A stretch of DNA of 11,679 nt from Anaerolineaceae bacterium (GCA_014860845.1 JACZIY010000057.1:1-11679), one strand, 5' to 3'. Numbered from the stretch's first letter, positions 1 through 7,213 are shown. Numbers and translations: made by a program. Notes: a model not told the origin generated them from the letters alone.

Positions 1-847
1 CAATGAAACAACCTATAACTGGTTTTGAAAGTGTCTTGAATCGATCCGATAATTTTTGCAGGGTATTTCTACCAGGCGGTTTGGAGAGGATCACAATCAC
101 TTTGGTAATTTCATCCTTTTCCAGAATATCCAGCGCGGAAAAAGTTGTCAGCCCACCGATGGCATCAGTCAGATCTCTACCACCAGTCCCAAAGGCATGT
201 GATATTCCGTAACCTGCTTTATGCACCAAACTGGTAAATTCCTGCAATCCAGTTCCAGCTGCAGCTATCAGCCCAATCGAACCCTGCCTGACGGCATTTG
301 AGAAACCCAAACCAATACCGCCAATGATACTGGAACCGCAATCTGGCCCCATCACCAATAAATTTTTCTCCAGAGCCAAATTCTTCAACGCCAATTCGTC
401 TTCAATGCTGACATTGTCACTGAATAAAAACACATTCAATCCTGCCTTCAGGCTTCTGCGAGCCTCGTCCGCTGCAAATTCGCCTGGTATTGAAATAGAA
501 ACCATATTCGCTTTTGGGTTCTTTTCAATAGCTTCATTTAAAGTACGAATATCTACGTCCAACTTTTGTTGTTTTACATCTGTAAGCCAGGTAGCAAGGT
601 TTTCTTTAATTTTGTCAACATCTTTTTGCGTATCAGCAATGACCCCTACAACCAGATCGTTGGCAGAGGCAGCTTCAATCGCATCGTTTAAGAACCCTAA
701 ATCCTTCAGCACTTCCTTGTTTGAGTCAGATCCCATCAAAACTGCTGATTGGACCACGCCAGGTTCTTTCATGATTCTGTTGTTAATGCCCATAAGGAAC
801 ACGGAATCATAATATTCATTTCTTCTTATTATCACACCAGTAAACAT
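1..847 (-). CDS. fdrA: FdrA/AllF family protein, acyl-CoA synthetase-like (3' end beyond window)
   Basis: The first 282 residues are visible; the stop lies beyond the left edge. The ATG at 847 follows a clear Shine-Dalgarno (GAGGAG, about 5 bases upstream) and lies 17 bases after the DUF1116 stop, so the two are co-transcribed. The N-terminus has the FdrA hallmark of a short strand followed by YYDSVFLM (residues 12-19), then MGS and NKEVLK (38-48). Later motifs mirror the CoA-binding and ligase-CoA folds of succinyl-CoA synthetase alpha: MGPDCGSSII (166-175), AAAGTGLQE (195-203), GTGGRDL (220-226), then a strand ending SKPP (255-258). E. coli FdrA is about 550 residues, so roughly half is visible, and the region aligned with the succinyl-CoA synthetase active-site His is outside the window. 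In E. coli, FdrA (AllF) is reported as a subunit of oxamate carbamoyltransferase, which converts oxalurate and phosphate to oxamate and carbamoyl phosphate. Family assignment is firm; substrate is inferred. Confidence 0.9.
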   Translation of the reverse strand, partial: MFTGVIIRRNEYYDSVFLMGINNRIMKEPGVVQSAVLMGSDSNKEVLKDLGFLNDAIEAASANDLVVGVIADTQKDVDKIKENLATWLTDVKQQKLDVDIRTLNEAIEKNPKANMVSISIPGEFAADEARRSLKAGLNVFLFSDNVSIEDELALKNLALEKNLLVMGPDCGSSIIGGIGLGFSNAVRQGSIGLIAAAGTGLQEFTSLVHKAGYGISHAFGTGGRDLTDAIGGLTTFSALDILEKDEITKVIVILSKPPGRNTLQKLSDRFKTLSKPVIGCFI

Positions 848-864
848 GTTGCTCCTCAATAGAT

Positions 865-2106
865 TTATTGGTATTTCTTACTGAATGCAATCAGTGCTTT
901 TTTGAAACAATCCATGGGTGCTCGAACAAGCCCCGCACCAATTTTGGGATAACCAGGATCTTTATGAGCGATGGCAGTATCGATGATCGGAGCACTATTT
1001 GTTTGCACAACTTTACGAATATCAATGGCTGTCGGAGAGCCTTCAAATCCAAAAACCGGCATTTTATAAGTTGGATGGTTTCCAACGGTAATGGATCTCA
1101 TTTCCCGTGTATAACCAAGTGCTTCGTCCGGAGTGCCGCCAACCAGACTAAGAATTCCAGGAGCTCCTCCCAGAACAAATCCCCCCCAACCCACAGTTTC
1201 GGTGATGGCTGAATCACCCATATCCAGACCAGCATCCTGTTCAGAAAAGCCTGGCACATATAAACCTTCCACAAATGGGGCTTTCGATGTGAACCATTCG
1301 TCTCCCAATCCACTAACCCGTATTCCGAATTCGGTGCCATTGCGGCACATGGCGGTTACCACTGTGCTATATTCAATATTCCTGACTGGGTCAGCGATCA
1401 CCTTTCCAGCTGCCATGGCCAATCCCAAAAAGATTAAATTATGGTTTTTCAATAGATACAGGGTTGGAATGTGTCTATCCAGGGGTAAACCCGCCTTGGC
1501 CAATCCAATCGCCATTACATTTCCAAATAATGCAGAGGATGCGCTGTGACGATTGTGAAGTTCATCTCCCATTTGCAGAGCCTGGGTAATAATTGGTTTG
1601 AGTGGCAATTCACCTTCAGCTTTTAAAGCTGTCTGTAGAGAAGGAGCAAAAATATCTCGCCACGTGCGTAAGCCATCCAATGCTTTTTCACTGAAATCCC
1701 CAAATTGCTGCATTCCTTCCACCTGGCGACAATAAGCTTTGTTTCCAAAAGTTTTATTTTCCACAACATAAACCCAGGAGGTGGCAGATATGGTTCCAGC
1801 CATTGGACCAACAGCCTGATAATGATGATTTGGCGCGAGTTTTATTTCACCTGCGGAGAGAAGTTCAATGGCTTCTTCAACGGTCTTCGCCCATCCTTCA
1901 TAGATAACTTCTCCCATTATCGCTCCTCTTTGTGCACCACACATATTTTTCCAGGTAATCGGAGGTCCTGAATGAAGAACAAGTTTATCTTCCATATCTG
2001 GAATAACTTCAATAGCTGGAGCGATATCAACCAAAACAGGATCTCCATCTATCAATCGTTTGAAGGCTAATTGATTTGCTTCTTCAATTCTTTGTTTAAT
2101 ATCCAT
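865..2106 (-). CDS. allG: DUF1116 protein, AllG/YlbE family (putative oxamate carbamoyltransferase subunit)
   Basis: This soluble protein has 413 residues, close to the usual length for DUF1116, with no signal peptide or membrane segment. Counting from the ATG at 2106, family-like conserved blocks are GPPITWKNMCGAQRGA (47-62), PNHHYQAVGPMAG (92-104) with paired histidines, ELHNRHSASSALF (182-194), MCRNGTEFGIRV (253-264) and a C-terminal segment containing TNSAPIIDTAIAHKDPG (369-385). An in-frame GTG at 2118 would add four residues, but it lies within the Shine-Dalgarno region of the ATG, so the ATG is preferred. It sits 17 bases before the fdrA homologue; the FdrA/DUF1116 pairing is the same partnership seen in E. 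coli fdrA-ylbE (allF-allG), although here the order is reversed. The E. coli homologue is reported as part of oxamate carbamoyltransferase together with AllF and AllH (DUF2877). No DUF2877 gene is visible here. The family is certain; the reaction is inferred from homology and pairing. Confidence 0.88.
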   Translation of the reverse strand: MDIKQRIEEANQLAFKRLIDGDPVLVDIAPAIEVIPDMEDKLVLHSGPPITWKNMCGAQRGAIMGEVIYEGWAKTVEEAIELLSAGEIKLAPNHHYQAVGPMAGTISATSWVYVVENKTFGNKAYCRQVEGMQQFGDFSEKALDGLRTWRDIFAPSLQTALKAEGELPLKPIITQALQMGDELHNRHSASSALFGNVMAIGLAKAGLPLDRHIPTLYLLKNHNLIFLGLAMAAGKVIADPVRNIEYSTVVTAMCRNGTEFGIRVSGLGDEWFTSKAPFVEGLYVPGFSEQDAGLDMGDSAITETVGWGGFVLGGAPGILSLVGGTPDEALGYTREMRSITVGNHPTYKMPVFGFEGSPTAIDIRKVVQTNSAPIIDTAIAHKDPGYPKIGAGLVRAPMDCFKKALIAFSKKYQ

Positions 2107-2110
2107 TTTT

Positions 2111-2116
2111 CTCTCC
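2111..2116 (-). promoter_or_regulatory. Shine-Dalgarno that fixes the DUF1116 start
   Basis: On the minus strand GGAGAG is followed by four or five A residues and then ATG at 2106, an ideal spacing. The alternative in-frame GTG at 2118 overlaps the beginning of this purine run and has no comparable site of its own, so the shorter 413-residue product is preferred. Confidence 0.7.
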
Positions 2117-2172
2117 ACTTTTACAATCTAGACCAAAAAAAATAAATGATCAATAATTCCTTTGAAAATTTC

Positions 2173-2202
2173 TTGTATGTGGGGCTTATACCCCACATAC
2201 AA
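2173..2202 (-). terminator. Perfect 12-bp hairpin between the binding-protein gene and DUF1116 gene
   Basis: TTGTATGTGGGG and CCCCACATACAA form a perfect 12-bp inverted repeat around a 6-base loop (CTTATA). It starts 16 bases after the stop codon of the binding-protein gene. Read in the minus direction, the stem is followed by GAAATTTTC rather than a clean U-run, while the plus strand shows a T5 run (2203-2207). No plus-strand gene leads into it. The likely role is a partial terminator or 3'-end stabiliser for the upstream transporter message, letting the abundant binding protein be made in excess over the downstream enzymes. The structure is seen; the function is inferred. Confidence 0.75.
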
Positions 2203-2218
2203 TTTTTGAGAATAGGTA

Positions 2219-3421
2219 TTATTTTGGACTTCCACTAACACCTTTAACAAACCAGTCTACAGAACTCATTGCATCATCAGAAAGAACTTCTCCTTCTGGT
2301 ACTCTTACCGTTCCATCCTGATCAAAAATTGGGCCAACAAATGCAACTAATTCTCCAGATTCTAAGGCTGCCTGTACTTCAGCCACTTTATCAATGACAT
2401 CTTGTGGAACATTCGGTCCAAATGGTGCTAATTCCATACAACCATCCTGGAATCCACAACGCAGGAAAATGGGTTCCCAGGTGCCATCAATAACTGTCGA
2501 TGCTAACCAGGTGAATTTTCCACCCAGTTTAAATCCTGAACCAGTAATCCAATATTCGGGGGCAAATTGTTGCGCAGCCAGGTTCTGGTATCCAATGGAA
2601 TAGACACCACGCGATTCTGCTGTAGAGATAACTGTCTGGGGAGAATCAACATGCATGGTAATTACATCGACATTCTGGTTGATCAACGAATTGGTAGTAT
2701 CTGCTTCTTTTGCACTATCGCCCCAACCGAAAGTGTAAGCAACTATGACTTCCACATCCGGATTGACAGATTGAGCGCCAAGGGTGTAAGCATTAACAAA
2801 TACATTTGTCCAGGCTAATGGAAATGCAGCTACAAAGCCCAATTTATTGGTCTCTGTCATCATACCAGCTGCTACACCTGTCATGTACCATAAATCTGGT
2901 GGCTTTCCAAAGATGTTTGCAAAATTGGCACCCATCAACCAGCCACCCGCATGTTCAAAGATCACATCGGGATATTTTGTTGCGAGGTCAAAAGCCGGGT
3001 TTTGATGAGCATACGCGGTAGCAAAGATCATCTTTGCGCCTTGAGAAATCATGTTTTCGATGGTAGAGGTTGCTCCTGCTTCGTCGTAGACATTTTCAGC
3101 TTCTATAATTTCTACACAAGGAATGTTTTCCTGAATAGCAGCGACAGCTTCATGCATTGCTAAATTGTAGCCTGCATCATTGATTGGACCACCGTAAGTT
3201 GCTCCAACAATAAGACAGGGCCCTTCTTCCACTGGTTCTTCTTCAACAACTTCAGTTGCAGGTGGTTCTTCTGCTGCTGGAACATCCGTCGGTTGAACAG
3301 GTACATCGGTGGGTTGTACTGGAGCGACATCGGCTTCAGTCGGTGTTGCTGTGGGTGTACATGCGGATAGAACGAAAACAGCAACAAGAAAAATGACAAG
3401 TATTCTTTTAATGTTTTTCAT
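2219..3421 (-). CDS. BMP-family ABC transporter substrate-binding lipoprotein
   Basis: This 400-residue protein starts with a lipoprotein signal: basic MKNIKR, a hydrophobic core, and lipobox LSAC with the lipidated Cys at 21. A flexible Thr/Pro/Glu-rich linker (22-67) contains a tandem VQPTDVP repeat. The mature domain (about 68-400) has the BMP/PnrA fold signature: GPINDAGYN (78-86), near-canonical ISQGAKMIFATAY (125-137), a GVAAGMMTETNKLGFVAA segment (182-199) and LAPFGPNVP (331-339). Where nucleoside-binding members usually read GVDxDQ, this one reads GYQNLA (277-282). Four Cys besides the lipid Cys (69, 102, 322, 328) could form two disulfides. Shine-Dalgarno AAAGGAG lies 6 bases before the ATG at 3421. 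It follows the two permease genes after 88 bases. BMP proteins mostly bind nucleosides or related compounds; the ligand here cannot be named. Confidence 0.93.
   Translation of the reverse strand: MKNIKRILVIFLVAVFVLSACTPTATPTEADVAPVQPTDVPVQPTDVPAAEEPPATEVVEEEPVEEGPCLIVGATYGGPINDAGYNLAMHEAVAAIQENIPCVEIIEAENVYDEAGATSTIENMISQGAKMIFATAYAHQNPAFDLATKYPDVIFEHAGGWLMGANFANIFGKPPDLWYMTGVAAGMMTETNKLGFVAAFPLAWTNVFVNAYTLGAQSVNPDVEVIVAYTFGWGDSAKEADTTNSLINQNVDVITMHVDSPQTVISTAESRGVYSIGYQNLAAQQFAPEYWITGSGFKLGGKFTWLASTVIDGTWEPIFLRCGFQDGCMELAPFGPNVPQDVIDKVAEVQAALESGELVAFVGPIFDQDGTVRVPEGEVLSDDAMSSVDWFVKGVSGSPK
3278..3319. repeat. Two tandem 21-bp units encoding VQPTDVP twice
   Basis: Units 3299-3319 and 3278-3298 match at 16 of 21 positions and encode residues 35-41 and 42-48 of the binding protein, each VQPTDVP. 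They form part of the unstructured linker tethering the binding domain to the lipid anchor. Such short in-frame duplications tend to vary in copy number among strains and probably tune linker length only. Confidence 0.75.
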
Positions 3422-3509
3422 TTCCTTCTCCTTTAATAATTTTGGATTTCAATTGGACTGTGAGTGAAATTCGTATCCCGATAATTCTCCTTTCGTTAAA
3501 TTGATTGAT

Positions 3510-4427
3510 CTATTCGGTGCCTTGATAAACTCTTCCAAGGGTTGCTGGAGCGGAATGCTTACGGGTCCCTCCCCAAATAATAAGTACAACAATGGTTAAG
3601 ATGAAGGGAATCATGTCAAGAATAAATGGAGATACCCGAACACCACTGACCTGCAAGAGCAGTTGAAATGCAACTGCGCCACTGAACAACATCACGCCAG
3701 CGATCGCACGGATGGGATGCCATTTTGCAAAAATAACCAATGCAATTGCGATGAATCCGCGACCACCTGTCATATATTCTGCCCAATTCATGGTAAACGC
3801 AAGTGTCAGGTGGGCAGCACCAAGTCCAATTAGTAAACCTCCTACAAATAATGCCTGAAATTTAATCAAATGGGGATTTCTACCGGAAGCAAACGCTGTT
3901 TCATGATTCTCACCTACGGCGCGTAATCCCAATCCCCATCTTGTTCGGAAAAGTAACCACCAAATAAATATGGAGATTGGAATTACCAGATAAATCAGAA
4001 AATCAAACTTAAAAAGGGAGGAGTATCTTAATGGTAATTCTTCCAGACCGGGCAGCATATACCGTGGCAAACTCTTGATCATTTTACCGACAAATGGTTT
4101 GCCGATAAGTGAGCTTAATCCATAACCAAAGAACATAACAGCCAGACCACTGGCCAGTTGATTTGCTCTTCTCGCAATCACAAGATATCCAAAAAGGAGA
4201 TTTACGAATCCTCCCGTAATAACTGCAGCGAGAACCCCAATGAATGGATTTCCTGTTGTTACAGTCACGCCATAGCCTGTCGCTGCGCTGATTAATAACA
4301 CACCTTCAATACCAAGATTTACAATCCCGGCACGCTGACCAACAACTTCCCCTAAGGTTGCATATAGTAAAGATGTGCCTGAATAAATCATACTGGAAAG
4401 GACACCTAATAATGCGAGCAGGCTCAT
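3510..4427 (-). CDS. BMP-type ABC transporter permease (second membrane subunit)
   Basis: This 305-residue, highly hydrophobic protein belongs to the BPD_transp_2 (branched-chain/ribose/nucleoside importer) permease family and resembles the NupQ/YufQ partner of BMP-dependent transporters. Visible family features are GEVVGQRAGIVNLGIEGVL (residues 26-44), the counterpart of the NVGGEGQL motif in its partner, and a cytoplasmic coupling loop GLGLRAVGENHETAFASG in mid-protein. Roughly eight or more membrane segments can be drawn. The start overlaps the stop of the upstream permease by four bases (ATGA at 4424-4427), implying translational coupling; an AAAGGA site lies about 9 bases before the ATG. 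It should form a heterodimeric pore with the 354-residue permease, energised by the upstream ATPase and fed by the downstream lipoprotein. Length is normal for the family. Confidence 0.92.
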   Translation of the reverse strand: MSLLALLGVLSSMIYSGTSLLYATLGEVVGQRAGIVNLGIEGVLLISAATGYGVTVTTGNPFIGVLAAVITGGFVNLLFGYLVIARRANQLASGLAVMFFGYGLSSLIGKPFVGKMIKSLPRYMLPGLEELPLRYSSLFKFDFLIYLVIPISIFIWWLLFRTRWGLGLRAVGENHETAFASGRNPHLIKFQALFVGGLLIGLGAAHLTLAFTMNWAEYMTGGRGFIAIALVIFAKWHPIRAIAGVMLFSGAVAFQLLLQVSGVRVSPFILDMIPFILTIVVLIIWGGTRKHSAPATLGRVYQGTE

Positions 4428-5488
4428 GAAAATATTTCCTTTCGTAATTTTGGTAAAACTGGTTTTGCTAACACAACAAAAAGTGTGAATGCCAGTAGAA
4501 GGTTAATGACTGCGTAAGGTAGACCAATGGTGATCTGAAGCATATTTCCGCCCGTAAGAATGATGGACACAACAAATGACATGATGAGAATTCCAATCGG
4601 GTCACCGAATGACATCCAACTGATCAGAAAGCCCATATACCCCCATCCAGGAGAAAAATTCGGGATCAGTAAACCATAATAACCAGAAACTTGGGCCATA
4701 CCCGCCAGACCCGCAATCCCACCACTGATGCAAAAAATAATAATCATATATTTAGAAATAGGAATTCCATTTCTACGGGCTGCCTGAGGGTTTCCACCAA
4801 TGGTGCGCATTTCTAATCCCCATCGTGTCCGTTTCATGACAAACCAAAAAACTGCTAATAGGACCAACCCAAACAATAACCCTAGATGAACTCGTGAACC
4901 AAAAAAAGTTGGCAATCTTGCTGCAGAGACAAAATTAGGCGTCATATTGGTCTCTAAAGGTGAATGCCAGAATCCAAAAACCAATAGACCTGCTATTTTT
5001 GGTGCGATCATATTAAATATCAACGTTGTGATTGTTTCATTTACCAAGCCAATAGATCTCAGGTATGCCGGTAAGAATGCCCAGGCTGCTCCTCCCAAAA
5101 TGCCGAGGACTATCATTATAGGTAGCAATATGAGGGCAGGCAAATCTTGAAAAGCCAACGCTGCAAAAGTGGCACAGATACCCCCCATATACAATTGACC
5201 TTCACCACCCACATTGATCATACCTATTCTGGATGGTAATCCAACGGCTAATGCCGTCAGCAAGATTGGAATCATTCCGGTAATTACCTCAGAAAAGCCA
5301 TAAGAACTACCAAATGTGGCTTTGAAAAGATCACGATATGAAACGATTGGATCATTTCCCGTAATCAATAAAATGATCGCAAACAGAAGAAAGGCTAATA
5401 CAACCATAAATCCATAACGAACAACAACCTGGGTGACCTTATTTTGTTGGAAAGATGATTTAGGTAAAATTTCAGATCTTTGAGTCAT
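4424..5488 (-). CDS. BMP-type ABC transporter permease (first membrane subunit)
   Basis: This 354-residue membrane protein belongs to the BPD_transp_2 family and resembles NupP/YufP. A cytoplasmic N-terminus of about 25 residues precedes the first membrane segment (about 26-43). The family motif PSRIGMINVGGEGQLYMGG lies around residue 85-103, and the ATPase-contacting loop GLEMRTIGGNPQAARRNGI around 223-241. The ATG at 5488 lies inside the last codons of the ATPase gene (17-base overlap) and is preceded by AAAGGAACCTC, an acceptable Shine-Dalgarno. Its stop overlaps the next permease start by four bases. Gene order and overlaps show it is half of the transmembrane channel for the solute captured by the BMP lipoprotein. 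Nothing appears truncated or unusual. Confidence 0.92.
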   Translation of the reverse strand: MTQRSEILPKSSFQQNKVTQVVVRYGFMVVLAFLLFAIILLITGNDPIVSYRDLFKATFGSSYGFSEVITGMIPILLTALAVGLPSRIGMINVGGEGQLYMGGICATFAALAFQDLPALILLPIMIVLGILGGAAWAFLPAYLRSIGLVNETITTLIFNMIAPKIAGLLVFGFWHSPLETNMTPNFVSAARLPTFFGSRVHLGLLFGLVLLAVFWFVMKRTRWGLEMRTIGGNPQAARRNGIPISKYMIIIFCISGGIAGLAGMAQVSGYYGLLIPNFSPGWGYMGFLISWMSFGDPIGILIMSFVVSIILTGGNMLQITIGLPYAVINLLLAFTLFVVLAKPVLPKLRKEIFS

Positions 5489-7025
5489 GAGGTTCCTTTG
5501 ATCCAGTCATTAAATGACCTATTTGATAAATATTTGTTTCTGTGGGTTTGAATTCTCCAACAATTTTTCCGTCAAATAGCACGATCAAACGATCACTGAG
5601 TGAAAACAATTCATCCAAATCCTCAGAAATCAAAAGGATTCCCGTTCCTGAATTTCTTGCTTGCATCAACTCACGTCTGGCGATCAAGGTGCTTTGTACA
5701 TCTAACCCACGAGTCAAATAAGAAGCAATGATGAGTTTGGGATTTTTCATCATTTCACGGGCAATGATTAATCGTTGTAAATTTCCACCGGATAAAGATT
5801 TTGCTGGAATATAGTATGAAAATGTAAATCCAAATTTCTCAAGCGATTTTTGGGTGTCCTCTCGCACCAAATTCCAATCCATTGCTAATCCCCCTGATCT
5901 TGAGTAATAATTCGTACGAGAGATAGCCATATTTTCCAAAACTGACATAAAAGGTACGGTTGCCATTGTTAAGGGGTTTTCTGGAATAAAACCCATACCG
6001 AGTCTACGAATCTTTCCAGTTGTAGCGTGAGTTAAATCTTGACCTTCAAAAAGTTTTTTGCCTGAAACGATTTTTTCCATCCCCAAAATTGCGTCACACA
6101 ATTCCTTTTGACCATTTCCTGATACCCCTGCAACACCTACAATTTCACCGGGGAAAACACTTAAATATAGATTTTTTAATGAAACAGAAGCACCTTCTGC
6201 CTGCGTGCTAAATGAGATTAACTCCAAAACCGGTTTTTCAGACGGAGGCGTATCCTCACGAACAATCCGGGTAGTGAGTTGTTTGTCAAACATCATCTGA
6301 ATCAGTCCATTTTCTGATGCATCTTTATGTAAAATCGATCCTGCAACCCGTCCTCCACGTAAAACTGTAATTCTGTCCGCGCTTTCAAGTACCTCGTTAA
6401 GTTTGTGGGTGATCAGAACAATGGCATATCCGTCTTGCTTTAATCGTCCTAATACATCAAACAATCCATCCACTTCGTGAGGTGCTAATACCCTGGTTGG
6501 TTCATCCAGGATTAAAATTTTCGCGTCTGATAAAAGAAGTTTTAGAATTTCGACTTTTTGTTGTTCGCCGATTGATAAATGGGATACCAGGTAGTCCGGT
6601 TTCACTTCTAAGTTATATTGTTTTGATAAAGAGAGAATTCTTTTTTTCAAATCTGTCTGGTTATAAACAAATGCCAGTTCTTTCAAAAATAATGCAATAT
6701 TTTCCAGCACAGTCATCGCTGGAATCAGGTTTAAAACCTGAAAAACCATCCCAATATTTAACTGCAAGGCATCATGTGGAGATCTGATTTTGGTTTCATT
6801 GCTTTCAAAGAAAATTTTTCCCTCGTCTGATTTGTAATATCCATATAAAATCTTCATTAATGTGCTTTTTCCTGCACCATTCTCCCCCAGCAACGCATGG
6901 ATTTCTGTTGGATATATTTCAAAATCGATATTGTCATTTGCAATAACACCAGGAAATCTTTTACAAATTTTTTCCATTCTTAAAATAGGTTTATGTTTGT
7001 CTGTATTGTTCCTATAACTGTTCAT
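5472..7025 (-). CDS. Double-domain ABC transporter ATP-binding protein for the BMP importer
   Basis: This 517-residue cytoplasmic protein has two fused nucleotide-binding domains, the arrangement used by nucleoside (NupO/YufO) and sugar importers. NBD1 is complete: Walker A GENGAGKST (47-55), Q-loop VFQ (Gln 96), signature LSIGEQQ (150-156), Walker B ILILDEPT (170-177) and H-loop LITH (His 207). NBD2 is degenerate in the usual way: Walker A is replaced by VSGNGQKE (301-308), the signature LSGGNLQR is intact (411-418), and the Walker B region reads LIIASYLTRGLDV (431-443), lacking the catalytic Asp-Glu. One catalytic site per polypeptide is therefore expected. The ATG at 7025 has a weak GGAT about 7 bases upstream; an in-frame TTG at 7034 has no better site. 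It is the first gene of the transporter operon and overlaps the next by 17 bases. Confidence 0.94.
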   Translation of the reverse strand: MNSYRNNTDKHKPILRMEKICKRFPGVIANDNIDFEIYPTEIHALLGENGAGKSTLMKILYGYYKSDEGKIFFESNETKIRSPHDALQLNIGMVFQVLNLIPAMTVLENIALFLKELAFVYNQTDLKKRILSLSKQYNLEVKPDYLVSHLSIGEQQKVEILKLLLSDAKILILDEPTRVLAPHEVDGLFDVLGRLKQDGYAIVLITHKLNEVLESADRITVLRGGRVAGSILHKDASENGLIQMMFDKQLTTRIVREDTPPSEKPVLELISFSTQAEGASVSLKNLYLSVFPGEIVGVAGVSGNGQKELCDAILGMEKIVSGKKLFEGQDLTHATTGKIRRLGMGFIPENPLTMATVPFMSVLENMAISRTNYYSRSGGLAMDWNLVREDTQKSLEKFGFTFSYYIPAKSLSGGNLQRLIIAREMMKNPKLIIASYLTRGLDVQSTLIARRELMQARNSGTGILLISEDLDELFSLSDRLIVLFDGKIVGEFKPTETNIYQIGHLMTGSKEPHDSKI

Positions 7026-7063
7026 ATCATCCAATCATTTGAGAATTTAAAAGGGAATTGGCT

Positions 7064-7092
7064 TTTATAAATAGTATGAAAATTAACCTCAA
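7064..7092 (-). promoter_or_regulatory. Candidate sigma-70-type promoter for the ABC operon
   Basis: On the minus strand TTGAGG (7092-7087) is separated by exactly 17 bases from TATAAA (7069-7064). Transcription would start near 7057, giving a leader of about 30 bases before the ATPase ATG at 7025. The -35 hexamer lies within one arm of the 7085-7117 hairpin. This is the best match in the 188-base gap between the two operons, but it is only a pattern match. Confidence 0.5.
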
Positions 7093-7122
7093 ATAAACAG
7101 CGAACTTATTTGGGGTTTTTTT
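7085..7122 (+). terminator. Terminator-like hairpin with a T7 run on the plus strand
   Basis: AACCTCAAATAA (7085-7096) pairs with TTATTTGGGGTT (7106-7117) through 12 base pairs, one being G-U when read as plus-strand RNA, around a 9-base loop. It is followed at once by a run of seven T (7116-7122). This is the textbook intrinsic-terminator layout for plus-strand transcription. Read as minus-strand RNA, the stem has a C-A mismatch and no U-run. No plus-strand gene lies upstream, so it would stop antisense transcription coming through the ATPase gene, or act as a weak bidirectional terminator. Confidence 0.55.
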
Positions 7123-7148
7123 GCCCAATAATCAGGTAATTTATTCTT

Positions 7149-7189
7149 AAACCACGTAAAAAACCACCCCCGTATTTATTACGTGGTTT
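7149..7189 (-). terminator. Probable terminator hairpin of the two-component operon
   Basis: AAACCACGTAA (7149-7159) and TTACGTGGTTT (7179-7189) form a perfect 11-bp inverted repeat around a 19-base loop, beginning 24 bases after the response-regulator stop. The loop carries a second copy of AAACCAC (7161-7167, plus strand). On the minus strand the first arm could therefore pair instead with GTGGTTT followed by further T residues (six T at 7163-7158), which looks like a short intrinsic terminator. Either fold would help end the regulator message. The repeats are seen directly; which fold forms is unknown. Confidence 0.6.
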
Positions 7190-7213
7190 GTCGAAAAGGA
7201 TCAATTTATTTGA

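Noticed and set aside
324..812. 162-residue plus-strand open frame
   Set aside because: It lies wholly opposite the fdrA homologue, whose frame has strong family motifs; the plus-strand product is Ser/Phe-rich without recognisable domains.
1133..1549. 138-residue plus-strand open frame
   Set aside because: It is antisense to the conserved DUF1116 gene, with no ribosome site or motif that I could recognise.
3440..3475. Weak inverted repeat ATTTCA/TGAAAT before the binding-protein gene
   Set aside because: Only six base pairs with a 13-base loop, too weak to call regulatory.
3485..3497. Second Shine-Dalgarno-like AAAGGAG on the minus strand, upstream of the binding-protein gene
   Set aside because: No start codon follows at suitable spacing and no small open frame could be supported; it is probably chance in a purine-rich gap.
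5472..6000. Loss of the Walker B Asp-Glu in the second ATPase domain as a defect
   Set aside because: Degenerate second domains are normal in double-NBD ATPases of nucleoside and sugar importers, so this is not a sign of inactivation.
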